64,000 nucleotides of DNA, taken from the NCBI GenBank assembly GCA_025356075.1, contig JANXUT010000029.1, positions 1 to 64,000 on the forward strand. Direction: 5' to 3'. Under the pieces are notes generated by a model that worked only from the letters and a program-made list of their open reading frames with translations, was not told the origin of the DNA and did not search any database. This DNA comes from Pseudomonadota bacterium. Lineage in GTDB: Bacteria; Pseudomonadota; Gammaproteobacteria; Steroidobacterales; Steroidobacteraceae. The position numbers and the translations under genes were made by a program. The first letter of the stretch is position 1; the number at the start of each line of letters is the position of its first letter. This document shows, in pieces, positions 44,984 through 54,300 of this stretch.

Positions 44984-46372
44984 CTACTTGCCGGACGCGG
45001 GTTTCACGTTGATCGTCACGCTGCCGGAGGCGAAGCCGTGGTGGCGCGCCTCCACCGAGATCGCGCGGGTCGCAAGCGCCGAGACCTCGGTGAAGGTCTG
45101 CTCCATCTTGCCGGCCGTATCGCGTCCCTCGATGCCCATCTCGAGCAGGTTGACCTTCTTGTCGCTCAGGAACGCGACGACGAGGGTGGGCCCCGCCGGC
45201 TCCGTCGCGCGGAGCACGAAGCCCATGCTGGCGCTTGGAAACTCGAACGTGCCGGCGGCAACGTCGCTCGCCGGCGAGAACTCGTTCGGATAGAGCACCG
45301 TCGCCCGGTCCTGGCTGTCGATCGCGACGACGTTGAGGAAGCCCGCCCGCGGCACGACGGCCGTCAGCGTGATTTCATCGCCTATGCGAAGCTCCGAGGC
45401 GCCGGCCTTGATCGTGAGCGGCTCGCCCTTCTTGGCGAGCGCATCGAGCGCGGCCCAGGTCGGCCCGTTGCCGTTGCGAAGCGGCACGAGGTTGATCTCC
45501 GCATCGATGAGCGCCTTGTTGCCGTCGGCCACCGGGTGGTGGCGGGACTGCTCGTCGGTGTGCTTCTCGATGTAGGCGGTCGTCGATGCCCTGAGGTCGG
45601 CGACGGTCGGGCGCTTGGCGCCGCGCGACGCCTCGTCGATCGAATCGAGCACTGCCAGCGTGAAGAGGCCGCCATGCTCGGTCGCGATCGCATACTCATC
45701 GTCGCGCGCCGCCGAGACCGCCGCGTAGTTCTCCGTTCCCGCATGCGCGCGGATGCCGCGCGTCTTGCCGGTCGGCGCGTCGGGGTAGTTCAGGAACTTG
45801 ATAGCGCCCGTGCCCTCGCCGAGCCGGTGGTTGCCGAGCGCGAGGGTCCGCGTCGCCGTGCCACTGTGGCAGGCATCGACGAGCACCAGGATATGCTTGC
45901 TCGGGATCGCCGCGAGCGCCTCGCCGAACTCATAGCCGAGCAGCACGTTCACGAGCGTGCCGTGGCCGTTGACCTTGGCGGTCTTGACGTCGTGCATGAC
46001 GAGCGCGTCATCGACGCCCGACGCGCTCGTCGGACGCGGGTCGTGCACGCGCGTGCCGTGCCCGCTGAAGTAGATGAGCACCCGGTCATCGGGACCCACG
46101 CCCTCGCGCAGCCACGTCGCGAGCGCAGTCTTGACGCCGACGTAGGTCGCCTGCTCGTCGAACAGCACCTTGATGTCCCCCGGCGCGAATCCCATGATCT
46201 TCGAGACATGCTTCATGTTCTCGATATCAAGATCGATGCCGGGCAGGTCGTTGTTGGGGAGATCGTATTTGCCGACGCCGATCAGCAGCGCCTTGGACGC
46301 GGCGTTCGAGGGCAGGGCGGCGAGGAGCGACACGGCGGCGACCGCCGCGAGCGACCAAACTCGGATTTTCAC
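44984..46372 (-). CDS. Exported caspase-like (C14) protease with C-terminal DUF4384-like domain
   Basis: 462 residues from GTG 46372 (AGGGAG eight bases upstream). A signal peptide (VWSLAAVAAVSLLAALPSNAA) precedes a caspase-fold domain: KALLIGVGKYD, LIYFSGHGTRV with catalytic His105, and LVLVDACHSGTATR with catalytic Cys168. After about residue 290 a beta-rich region (LRIGDEITLTAVVPRAGFLN, VLYPNEFSP, VVAFLSDKKVN) resembles the DUF4384 domain often found with bacterial caspase homologues. This arrangement suggests a periplasmic Arg/Lys-type cysteine protease. It is divergent from the CHASE2 gene and followed by the 317-residue exported protein. Confidence 0.88.
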   Translation of the reverse strand: MKIRVWSLAAVAAVSLLAALPSNAASKALLIGVGKYDLPNNDLPGIDLDIENMKHVSKIMGFAPGDIKVLFDEQATYVGVKTALATWLREGVGPDDRVLIYFSGHGTRVHDPRPTSASGVDDALVMHDVKTAKVNGHGTLVNVLLGYEFGEALAAIPSKHILVLVDACHSGTATRTLALGNHRLGEGTGAIKFLNYPDAPTGKTRGIRAHAGTENYAAVSAARDDEYAIATEHGGLFTLAVLDSIDEASRGAKRPTVADLRASTTAYIEKHTDEQSRHHPVADGNKALIDAEINLVPLRNGNGPTWAALDALAKKGEPLTIKAGASELRIGDEITLTAVVPRAGFLNVVAIDSQDRATVLYPNEFSPASDVAAGTFEFPSASMGFVLRATEPAGPTLVVAFLSDKKVNLLEMGIEGRDTAGKMEQTFTEVSALATRAISVEARHHGFASGSVTINVKPASGK

Positions 46373-46694
46373 CAGACGAACTCCCTTAAGCGTGGGCGGA
46401 CACGACCGCGACCGGAGACTTCCCGACCGGCGTGGCCGGGTTGAGGAGCGCGAGCGCACGTTTCGCCCTGCGCCAGGCCGGGCGACATCCAGGTGCCACG
46501 AGACGTACGGATCGCGCCGGTGTTGAGGCTCTCACGCCGCGTCGCTCGCCGCTGCACGCCGGATCCCCATCGCCGCGGCCGAGCCTTCTTGTTTCCAAAG
46601 TCAGCATACGACAGCATTCCTCGGTGTCAATGCACGATCCGACGCCGCCGCCGACCGTTCGCGTCCCGCCCCAAGAGCGGCGGGGCACGGCGCC
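46373..46694. promoter_or_regulatory. Shared divergent promoter region of the caspase/CHASE2 island
   Basis: 322 bases with no gene. The stretch around 46588-46625 is less GC-rich than its surroundings (TTGTTTCCAAAGTCAGCATA), and on the plus strand a TTGTTT and CATACG pair about 16 bases apart could be promoter boxes. No clear operator seen. Confidence 0.35.
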
Positions 46695-48371
46695 GTGACG
46701 AACCCGACCGACAGCGGCGCCGGGCGACCCGCCCGGCCTGGTGGCCGGGGAATAGTCCTTGAAAGTCTGCTACTTGCAGCGGTCGCGCTCTTCTTCCTCA
46801 ACTTCAATCCGCTCGGCGCGATGAGCGTCGGCCATCGATTTTCCCAGGACCTCGTCTACGCGTGGTTTGGCGGGGCGCACTGGCTCTACCCACGCCTGCC
46901 GGCGGAATCAAAGCCGCGCGCGGCGGCTCGCCCACGCGTCGTCGTGATGCTGGTGGATGACGCCGCGCTCGCGCTCCGTGGGGCGCGCTGGCCGGCACCG
47001 ATCGATTTTCACGCCCAGCTCTTTGCCGAGCTCGAGGTCCTGAAGCCGCGCGCCGTGATGCTCGACTTCCTGCTGATCGACCGGGCGGAGGCGGACGCCA
47101 CTTGCGCGTTCCTGACAGCCGCGGCGAGCCTTCGACATAACGGGATCGTGCCGTACGTCGCCGTCACGCGGCCCGATGAACTCAACGCCCTCGACGCCGG
47201 TGACTGTCGCGACGACGCCGGAGGGCCGCTCGTGCCGATGAACGTGCTGACGCCCGTTTCGGTACGCCTGCAGGTCGACTCGACCGACTTCGTCAATCGT
47301 CGCTACCCGTTCGAGGAACGCCTGGCGACGCAGGCGCCGGGCGGCGGCCTCGCGAGCGCGGCGGTGCGCATGTACTGCGATTCGGCGGGCCCGGCCGGCG
47401 ATTGCCTCCAGCGCCTCACCCAGGAGCGCCCCGTCGACGCGGGCTTCGAGCTCGCCTGGTCGCCGGCGGGCGATCCGTTCAACCAACGCTGGTCGCAGGC
47501 GCGCTGCGACGAGGTTCCCTCGGTGACGCAGGCGATACTCTTCAAGAAGCCGCTGCCGCACGAGACCCAGTGCCCGCCGATCGCGACGCTGTTCGCGAGC
47601 GCGCTCCTGAGCCCCGCCGAGGACGCCTCGTTCGGACTTCGGAACGAGGAGCTCTACGACCTCATGGAGGGGGCGTTCGTGTTCGTCGGCGGCAACTTCC
47701 GCGGCGGCGGCGACCTCATGACGACGCCGCTGCACACGCGCCTGCCGGGCGTCTACTACCACGCCGTCGCGCTCGACAACCTGCTGGCTTTCGAGGGACA
47801 TCCGAAGATCCGCAAAGAGTTCCGCGGCCACCGGCTCGAGTACTACCTGTTCGACCTCGTCGTGCTCTGGCTCCTGTCGCTGATCTTCCTCAGGCGCCAG
47901 GCGTGGCTCAGCACGGCGACGCAAGGCTCGGGCGGTCCCTTTGACCTCTCGCCCGCGGCCCGCTCGCTGATCGCCGACCTCATTGGACGGCTGCCGACCG
48001 CGCTCTGGGTGCTCGGCGCCTCGGTCTTCCTGCTGCTGCTCGCGACCTATCCGCTCCTGCAAACCATCGTCGTGCTCGCGGTGATCGCGGTGCTCGTGCT
48101 CCTCGAGATCCGGGTCGCGGCGGAGGGCGAGCTCCTCGGCCGGTTCCGCAGCCTCGCGCTCTACCTGGCTGCCCTCGCGCTTTCGCTCATCGTCGTTGCG
48201 CTCGCGATCTGGGTCGGCTACTGGTGGCTTTCGCTGCCGCCGGTTGATTGGGTAGGCTATCTGTCGTTCGCCGCCTTCGGGTTCTTCGTCGCGCACACCG
48301 CGATCCTCGAATTCGCCCGGCGCGTCGATGACATCCACGGAGCGCGCCGTTCGAAGGGAGCAGGCACTTGA
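46695..48371 (+). CDS. CHASE2 domain membrane protein without an output domain
   Basis: 558 residues. An N-terminal membrane helix (LESLLLAAVALFFLNF), a large periplasmic CHASE2 sensor domain (VVVMLVDDAALALRGARWPA, FHAQLFAELEVLKPRAVMLD, FVFVGGNFRGGGDLMTTPLH, LPGVYYHAVALDNLLAF), then four C-terminal membrane helices. CHASE2 normally feeds a kinase or cyclase; here the protein ends after the last helix with a short basic tail, so it must signal to a partner. Four Cys in the sensor domain could form disulfides. The start is GTG with a weak ribosome site. Its stop codon overlaps the next TTG start. Confidence 0.87.
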   Translation: MTNPTDSGAGRPARPGGRGIVLESLLLAAVALFFLNFNPLGAMSVGHRFSQDLVYAWFGGAHWLYPRLPAESKPRAAARPRVVVMLVDDAALALRGARWPAPIDFHAQLFAELEVLKPRAVMLDFLLIDRAEADATCAFLTAAASLRHNGIVPYVAVTRPDELNALDAGDCRDDAGGPLVPMNVLTPVSVRLQVDSTDFVNRRYPFEERLATQAPGGGLASAAVRMYCDSAGPAGDCLQRLTQERPVDAGFELAWSPAGDPFNQRWSQARCDEVPSVTQAILFKKPLPHETQCPPIATLFASALLSPAEDASFGLRNEELYDLMEGAFVFVGGNFRGGGDLMTTPLHTRLPGVYYHAVALDNLLAFEGHPKIRKEFRGHRLEYYLFDLVVLWLLSLIFLRRQAWLSTATQGSGGPFDLSPAARSLIADLIGRLPTALWVLGASVFLLLLATYPLLQTIVVLAVIAVLVLLEIRVAAEGELLGRFRSLALYLAALALSLIVVALAIWVGYWWLSLPPVDWVGYLSFAAFGFFVAHTAILEFARRVDDIHGARRSKGAGT

Positions 48372-48913
48372 AGAGGCTCGTGATGAGGGCGCTCATGCTC
48401 ACCGCACTGGCGGCGACGCCCGGCGGCGCGGCGGAGCCGACGGCTGCAAGCGCCGATCCCTGCAGCGCGCTCAACAACCGGATACTCGGGCCGCGCAGCG
48501 ACAGCCGGCCGATTCCCCTGATGCGCGAGACGGCGACGCACGGCTTTGCGCCTGCCTGCTCGGTGCCCTGGAGCGTCATCAGCCCCAAGAACGAGGCGCT
48601 GCCCGTCGCGGCGTGCTTCCACGGGAGCCTCCTCCAGCTCCCCAACGACTCCGCCTGCGGCGCCGCGACCGGCAAGCTCTGGGTCGGGACCCGCTGGGTC
48701 GTCACGAGCGCCGACCTCGCCTCCGACAAGCAGCACGCGGCGATCTGCCAGAAGCTCGAGACGGGTACTTGGGCGGGCACGCGGGCGCTCTCGACCGAGT
48801 GCCAGCCGCGGACGCGCGAATTTGCGGGGTTCTCGGTCGATGAGAAGACTGCGAAGCCGGGGACCAAGGCGCCAGCGCCCAAAGCCGCGCCGAAGCCGGA
48901 CGGCAACCCCTAG
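48368..48913 (+). CDS. Small exported Cys-rich protein of unknown function
   Basis: 181 residues. TTG start with GGGAG seven bases upstream, overlapping the CHASE2 stop codon as TTGA, so translation is coupled. A signal peptide (LVMRALMLTALAATPGGAAE) is followed by a domain with six Cys (DPCSAL, APACSVPW, AACFHG, SACGAA, AICQKL, TECQPR), suggesting disulfides in the periplasm, and a Lys/Pro/Ala tail (TKAPAPKAAPKP). I recognise no family. Its place between CHASE2 and the second caspase-like gene suggests a structural or regulatory partner (inference). Confidence 0.75.
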   Translation: MKRLVMRALMLTALAATPGGAAEPTAASADPCSALNNRILGPRSDSRPIPLMRETATHGFAPACSVPWSVISPKNEALPVAACFHGSLLQLPNDSACGAATGKLWVGTRWVVTSADLASDKQHAAICQKLETGTWAGTRALSTECQPRTREFAGFSVDEKTAKPGTKAPAPKAAPKPDGNP

Positions 48914-48998
48914 CGAGCCGCTCGCGCACACCGGGCGGCGATCGGCGAAGGGATTGCGCCTCCCCGGCAATGATGGAATGCTGATTCGGGGGAATCGC

Positions 48999-50495
48999 GT
49001 GTCGACCGGGGTCCATCCTTTGCCATCGAAGCCGCCGAGCGGTCTGCCGCGCACGCGCGCCACGCGCGTGCGTCCCGGCGCCGTCGCGCTCTGCGCCTTG
49101 CTACTGGCGCTCTCGCTGCCGAGCGAGGCGAGGCGCCTCGCGCTCGTCGTCGGCAATGACAGCTACAAGAACGTCGCGCCGCTGCAGAACGCACGCTCGG
49201 ATGCCAAGGCGGTGGCGGCGGCGCTGCAGGGGCTCGGCTTCGAGGTCACGCTCAAGCAGGATCTGACCCTGAACGCGCTCAAGGGGGCGCTCCGCGATTT
49301 TCGCTCGCACGTCGGCGGGGGCGACGAGGTCATATTCTATTTCTCCGGCCACGGCGTGCAGTTCGAAGGGACCAACTACCTCGTGCCGATCGACATCGTC
49401 GCCGAGAGCGAGGCGCAAGTGGCGGACGATGCCGTGCCGCTGCAGCGCGTGCTCGATGACCTCAGGGACCAGAAGGCACGCTTCTCGCTCGCCATTGTCG
49501 ATGCCTGTCGCGACAACCCGTTCAAGGGACAGGGGCGCGCGATCGGCGGACGGGGCCTCGCGCCGGTGACGGCCGCGAACGGGCAGATGGTTCTTTATTC
49601 CGCCGGCGCCGGGCAAGCCGCGCTCGATAAGCTCGGGCCCAACGATGCCGATCCGAATGGCGTCTTCACGCGGGTGCTCATCAAGGAAATGCAAAAACCA
49701 GGCGTCCCCGTCGATCGCATGCTCAAGGTCGTGCGCGACGAGGTCGTGCGCCTCGCGAAGAGCGCGAGCCACGAGCAGGTGCCGGCGCTCTACGACCAGA
49801 CGATCGGCGAGTTCTATTTCCGGCCGGGCACGGCGCCCGGCGAGCCGGCCGCGCGCCAGGATGCGCCGCTCGTCGGCTCGGCGCCGGCACCCGCGACCGC
49901 GCCGATTCACGTGCAGACGGCGGGTGAGCTCGAGCAGTCGTTCTGGAACAGGATCAAGGACAGCACCGACGCGGCCGATTTCACCGACTACCGCACCCAG
50001 TTCCCGAAGGGCGTGCACGCCGCCGAGGCGTCGCTGATGGCGAGGAAGCTGACTCGAAGCGCCGCGAGCACCGCGCGCGCGGCCGAGGCACCCGCTGCGA
50101 GCGCCGCGCCCGAGACCACGGCGGCGCAACCGGCCGCCGGCGCATCCGCGGGGACGGGCGGCACGTTCCCGGGCTACATCACCAGCAGCCTCGTTCCGGG
50201 CGTCAACATGCCCGGGACCTTCGTGCTCAACCGCGATGGAACGTTCGAGTATCGCGGCAGTGACGGCGCCCGCCTGCGCGGCACGCTCAACCTGTCGAAC
50301 CCGAAGAACATCGTCGGCACGGGCGTCAGCGCGCTCGGCAAGAAATACGGCATCGTGCAGACGAAGTACCCCGACGGCACCTGGAGCACGCAGGTGCAGC
50401 TGCGCGGCCGGGTCGCCGACGGCGTGCTGCACGGGGAATACACCGATCGCTACGAGACGGGCGTGTTCGTCTTCAAGGTCGGAGCCCTGAACTGA
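48999..50495 (+). CDS. Exported caspase-like (C14) protease 2
   Basis: 498 residues from GTG 48999 (GGGGG six bases upstream). The signal segment is PGAVALCALLLALSLPSEA. Caspase fold: RLALVVGNDSYKNVAPLQNA, VIFYFSGHGVQFEGTNYLVP with His118, and LAIVDACRDNPF with Cys170, the common bacterial form. Then a linker, a segment ELEQSFWNRIKDSTDAADF followed by FPKGVHAAEASL, typical of bacterial caspase homologues, an Ala/Pro/Glu-rich spacer, and a C-terminal beta domain from about 390 (GTFVLNRDGTFEYRGSDGA) that resembles a ligand- or wall-binding module. It ends the CHASE2 operon. Confidence 0.88.
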   Translation: MSTGVHPLPSKPPSGLPRTRATRVRPGAVALCALLLALSLPSEARRLALVVGNDSYKNVAPLQNARSDAKAVAAALQGLGFEVTLKQDLTLNALKGALRDFRSHVGGGDEVIFYFSGHGVQFEGTNYLVPIDIVAESEAQVADDAVPLQRVLDDLRDQKARFSLAIVDACRDNPFKGQGRAIGGRGLAPVTAANGQMVLYSAGAGQAALDKLGPNDADPNGVFTRVLIKEMQKPGVPVDRMLKVVRDEVVRLAKSASHEQVPALYDQTIGEFYFRPGTAPGEPAARQDAPLVGSAPAPATAPIHVQTAGELEQSFWNRIKDSTDAADFTDYRTQFPKGVHAAEASLMARKLTRSAASTARAAEAPAASAAPETTAAQPAAGASAGTGGTFPGYITSSLVPGVNMPGTFVLNRDGTFEYRGSDGARLRGTLNLSNPKNIVGTGVSALGKKYGIVQTKYPDGTWSTQVQLRGRVADGVLHGEYTDRYETGVFVFKVGALN

Positions 50496-50508
50496 CGCAT
50501 CGCTTCGC

Positions 50509-50934
50509 TCACGCCTTGCGGGCGGAGGCGAGCAGCCACGCGAGGCCGAGGCAGAGTGCCACGACGCCGGTCATCACGAGCGGCGCGGTGAACAGATAGA
50601 TCGCGTTAAGCACCGTGATCGCGGCACTCGCCGCAAAGAACACGGCGATCATCGGGCGCGCCCGCGCGGGATCCGCTGCCGCCATCCCGGCGAGCTGCCA
50701 GAGCAGCAGTGCCTGCGCCGCGAGGAAGATCCCGAGATCCATGCCGAAGCCGACGTAGAAGTCGAAGTAGCTTCGGTCGAATCCCATCACGTTAATCTCG
50801 TGCGCCTTCATCGCCGCGACGACGCCGGCGCTCAGCACGTCGTGGCCGGGGGTCCAGGGGCGACCAATGTAGTGGCCGATGCACTGGAGTGCGGTGATCA
50901 CTGCCGCGGCGCGCAGCCAGATGGTGGACTTCAT
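50509..50934 (-). CDS. Four-helix integral membrane protein of unknown function
   Basis: 141 residues with four membrane helices (WLRAAAVITALQCIGHYIG, FGMDLGIFLAAQALLLWQLA, MIAVFFAASAAITVLNAIYL, VMTGVVALCLGLAWLLA). It resembles small membrane proteins annotated as LIC_13387 family, which have no known role; this name is from memory and tentative. It converges with the second caspase-like gene (13 bases between stop codons). Its promoter region holds the palindrome cluster at 51040-51068. Confidence 0.72.
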   Translation of the reverse strand: MKSTIWLRAAAVITALQCIGHYIGRPWTPGHDVLSAGVVAAMKAHEINVMGFDRSYFDFYVGFGMDLGIFLAAQALLLWQLAGMAAADPARARPMIAVFFAASAAITVLNAIYLFTAPLVMTGVVALCLGLAWLLASARKA

Positions 50935-51039
50935 AGGGACGCTGGCCTCGGAGTCGGGGTGATCAGTGCGGGCGCCGCGCGGTCCTCCCGGGAGTTCGAT
51001 CTTGCGCGCCGGGGCGCTGGAGGTGTCAACGGGCGCATC

Positions 51040-51068
51040 TTACCGGTAAGTTATAACTTACCAATTGG
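51040..51068. promoter_or_regulatory. Overlapping palindromes, operator-like cluster
   Basis: Three perfect palindromes overlap: TTACCGGTAA (51040-51049), GGTAAGTTATAACTTACC (51045-51062, 18 bp) and CCAATTGG (51061-51068). The half-site TTACC/GGTAA therefore occurs three times in alternating orientation. The cluster is AT-rich against GC-rich flanks, 106 bases upstream of the minus-strand membrane protein and 248 bases before the plus-strand leader ORF. It looks like a repressor operator, but no regulator gene is adjacent. Confidence 0.6.
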
Positions 51069-51315
51069 AGCGGCAAACCGGCGCGCCGCCGGGGTCGTGC
51101 GCGGCGCCCTCTATTTACATAACGCACTGCTTCCCTTTGCTATTCTGGTTGCCGTGGAGCCCTCGCCCGCCGCGATAGCCCGAGAAGCGGCCGGAGCCCG
51201 GCAGGGGTGTGCGCGGGCCACGAGACGAACAGATTTTGTGCGGATCCGCCGATTGCGCCCGCGCCGCGACCGCAGGCAGGCTGCGACTTAGCCCTACAAT
51301 GCGCCGGAGGTAGGG

Positions 51316-51354
51316 ATGCCTCGCGAATGTGCCTCGAATGACGGTCACCCCTGA
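51316..51354 (+). CDS. 12-codon leader ORF, in frame with the helicase
   Basis: ATG with GGAGG five bases upstream encodes MPRECASNDGHP and stops at TGA (51352-51354). After three more codons the helicase frame opens at GTG 51364 with MPREVRAS, strikingly like the leader's own start. The leader has by far the best ribosome site here. It may be a leader peptide with reinitiation, or the true start of the helicase interrupted by a nonsense codon. Confidence 0.4.
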   Translation: MPRECASNDGHP

Positions 51355-51363
51355 TTCCCCCGT

Positions 51364-54300
51364 GTGCCCCGGGAGGTCCGCGCCTCGCGGACTCCGCCGG
51401 CGCCGTTGGCGCTTGGCCCGGCCGGGCAGCCCATCGTGACCTCCGCGAGTTCCCGGCTCTGCGGCCTCCTCGCGTACTTGGAGCAGGTCGAGACCCTGCA
51501 GCAGCCCTCGCTCCTGTCGGTTCCGGCGGAACCGTTCCGTGCCTTCGAGGCGCAGGTCGGTGACCTGCCGGGACTCACCTTCAACCAGCTCCACGATGGC
51601 GATGACGTATGGCTCAGCTTGCCGAGGCTGGGTCCGATTCCGCCGCCCGAGCCTCCGGCATCGCTCGACCCGTGGATCGAACTCAACCACGCGGCGGACG
51701 CTGAGCCAACGCTGCGCACGGAAGTGCTCAAGTCCGCGAAGACCGGCGACACACGCCTCACGCTCGCGAACTTCCCCGGCATCTCCAAGGTGTTCGAGAC
51801 CTATCTCGAGCAGCAGTGGAAGCCGTGGGCGGCCGCCGAGCGCCCGCGCCGCGAGGCCATCGCGCTCTACAACCGCCTCTTTGCGCTAAGGCAACTGCTG
51901 CTGACCGGCGCGAGCGACGCGCCTCTCGAGCTCGTGTGGGGAATGGGCGTCGCACTCTGGAAGCCGGCCGGCGCGCGGCACGCGCTCCGCTATCCGCTCA
52001 TCGCGCAGACCTGCGACATTTCCCTCAACGCCCAGACCTTCGAGATCGAGATCCGTCCGCGCGATGCGGAGCCGACGCTCGAGCTCGAGGGGCTCACGGC
52101 GCTCAAGAGCCCCGCGACCGCATCGCTCGCCACACGCTTCGCCGAGCACCTCGCGGGCATCGCGCGCCGGCCCTCGCCGTTCGAGATCCCGACGACGGCG
52201 CCATTCCTCAAAGGGGCTCAGGAACTTCTCGACCCGACCGGGCGGTTTGTCGGGGGCGAAGGGGCGGGGCGCCTGCCCGATCCCGGCAAGCAGCTGCTCG
52301 TGACGGACACCTGGGTCGTGTTCGTGCGCCGCCGTTCGGTCAGGAACGTGCTGCGCGACATGACGGAGTTGCGCTCGCTCCTCGAGGCGAGGCCCGTGCC
52401 GCCGGCTGCCGCCGCTCAGCTCGTCGGTGCGCGCACGCAAGCGAAGAGCGCGGACTCATCCGCCCCCGAGCCAACGCCGGAGGGGCCGACGAGCGATGAG
52501 CAGCCCGTGCTCTTCCCACTCCCCTACAACGAGGCTCAGGCCGCCGTCGTCGGAGCGCTCGCGGAGCACGCCGCCGTCGTCGTGGACGGCGCACCCGGCA
52601 CCGGCAAGACGCACACGATCGCGAATGTCATCGCCCACTCGCTCGCGCACGGACGGCGCGTGCTCGTCACGGCGAACGATGAATCAACGCTCGCGGGCCT
52701 CCGGCACCTGCTGCCGGAGGACCTGCGGCCGCTGACGCTTGCGGTCGTCTCGAGCGATCGATCGACCGCCAAGCAGCTCCTGCAGGCAGCGCAGGCCTTC
52801 GCCTCGCGGGCGGGCTCGGCGAAGGTGCGCGCGCTCGAGGCCGCGGTCGCGGCGAACGACAAGCGTCGCACCGAGCTGCGATTCTCGATCGATGCGGCCG
52901 ATGAACGCATCGCCGAGCTCGCCGCCGGCCAGCTGTCGCCGTTCACGATCGACGGGCGCGACGTGACGCCGGGTGAGCTCGCGGGCCTGGTGCTCGAGGG
53001 AGCGAGCGCGTACGGCTGGCTCGCCGACCCGCTCGACCCCGAATCGCAGTCGACGCCGCCGTTCGGCAACACCGAGATCGCGGCGGTTCGCGAGGCGCGG
53101 GCGAGCCTCGGCGCCGACCTTGCCTACCTCGGCGCACACCTGCCGACGCCCGAGACCCTGCCCGACGAAGCGGCGCTCGTTGCGCTTCATCACGACCTCC
53201 TCCGGGCCCACCGGACCGAGGCACTCAACGCCTCCGGTACCGTGATGCCGCTGATCGACGGCTCGCCCCAGACGCTCGAACGGGCGGCGAAGCTCCGGGA
53301 CCTCCTCGACAAGGCCGATGCGCTGCACGCCGCCGTCGACAAGGACCCGTTCGGCTGGGCGGATCGCCTGCGCGTTCGCTTCCAGGCGCGCGAGGATCCG
53401 CTCGCGCGCGGGCTCATCACCATCGCCCGCTCCGTCGCGGTCGAGGACCTCGCGCAGCGCGTGCGCATGACAAAGCCCGTGGAGCTACCGCGGGACGCCG
53501 AGCAGCTGTCCGAGGTCGCCGAGGCGGTCGAGCGCCTGGCGGATGGCAAGTTCGGGTTCCGCACGCCGCTCGGCAACAAGGAGGCGCGCGCGAGCCTGAA
53601 CGCGATCACCGTCGGCGGCGCCAAACCCGCCACCGCCGCCGACTGGCGCCGGGTGGCCGATGAGCTCGCGCACCGCGGCAAGGCGCGCAAGCTCCTGGCC
53701 AGCTGGAACGAGGTCGTCGGCGACTGCAATCTCGAGCCGATGCGCGAGACGGGGGCGCGGGCGTCCGCGCCGATGGCCGCGCGCGCCGACCACGTGCTCA
53801 AGATGCACGAGCTCGTGACGCGCGTGGAGGCACCGATTCGCACCGAGATCCCCGCCGTGTTCGCCGGTGACTCGCTCGCCAACCTCTCCGAGCACGACGG
53901 ATCGATGCGTCGCGCCGCGGCCGAGAGCCTCGCGAGTCACCTCGACCGCGGCCAGCTCGCCAGCGCGAGCAGCCGCGCGCGCGAGGTGCTGGTGAGGCTC
54001 GAGGGCATGAGCGGCGCGATCGTCGACCGGCTCTGGGCGTTCCTGACGACGACGATCGGCCGACACGGCGGCAGTGCGGGCGACGAGGCGCTCACCGCCG
54101 AGTGGCGCGCGCTCGTCGCGGAGCTGCGCCGACTCGAGGAGCTAAAGCCCATCCTCGCGACCGTCGAGAGCATCGCTGCACGCATTGAGGCGGCCGGCGC
54201 CACCCGCTGGGCCGGGAGCCTGCGCGAGGCTCCGGTCGTCGGCCACAACGATCCGTGGACGCCGGCGGACTGGCTGGACGCGTGGCAGTGGCGCATCGCG

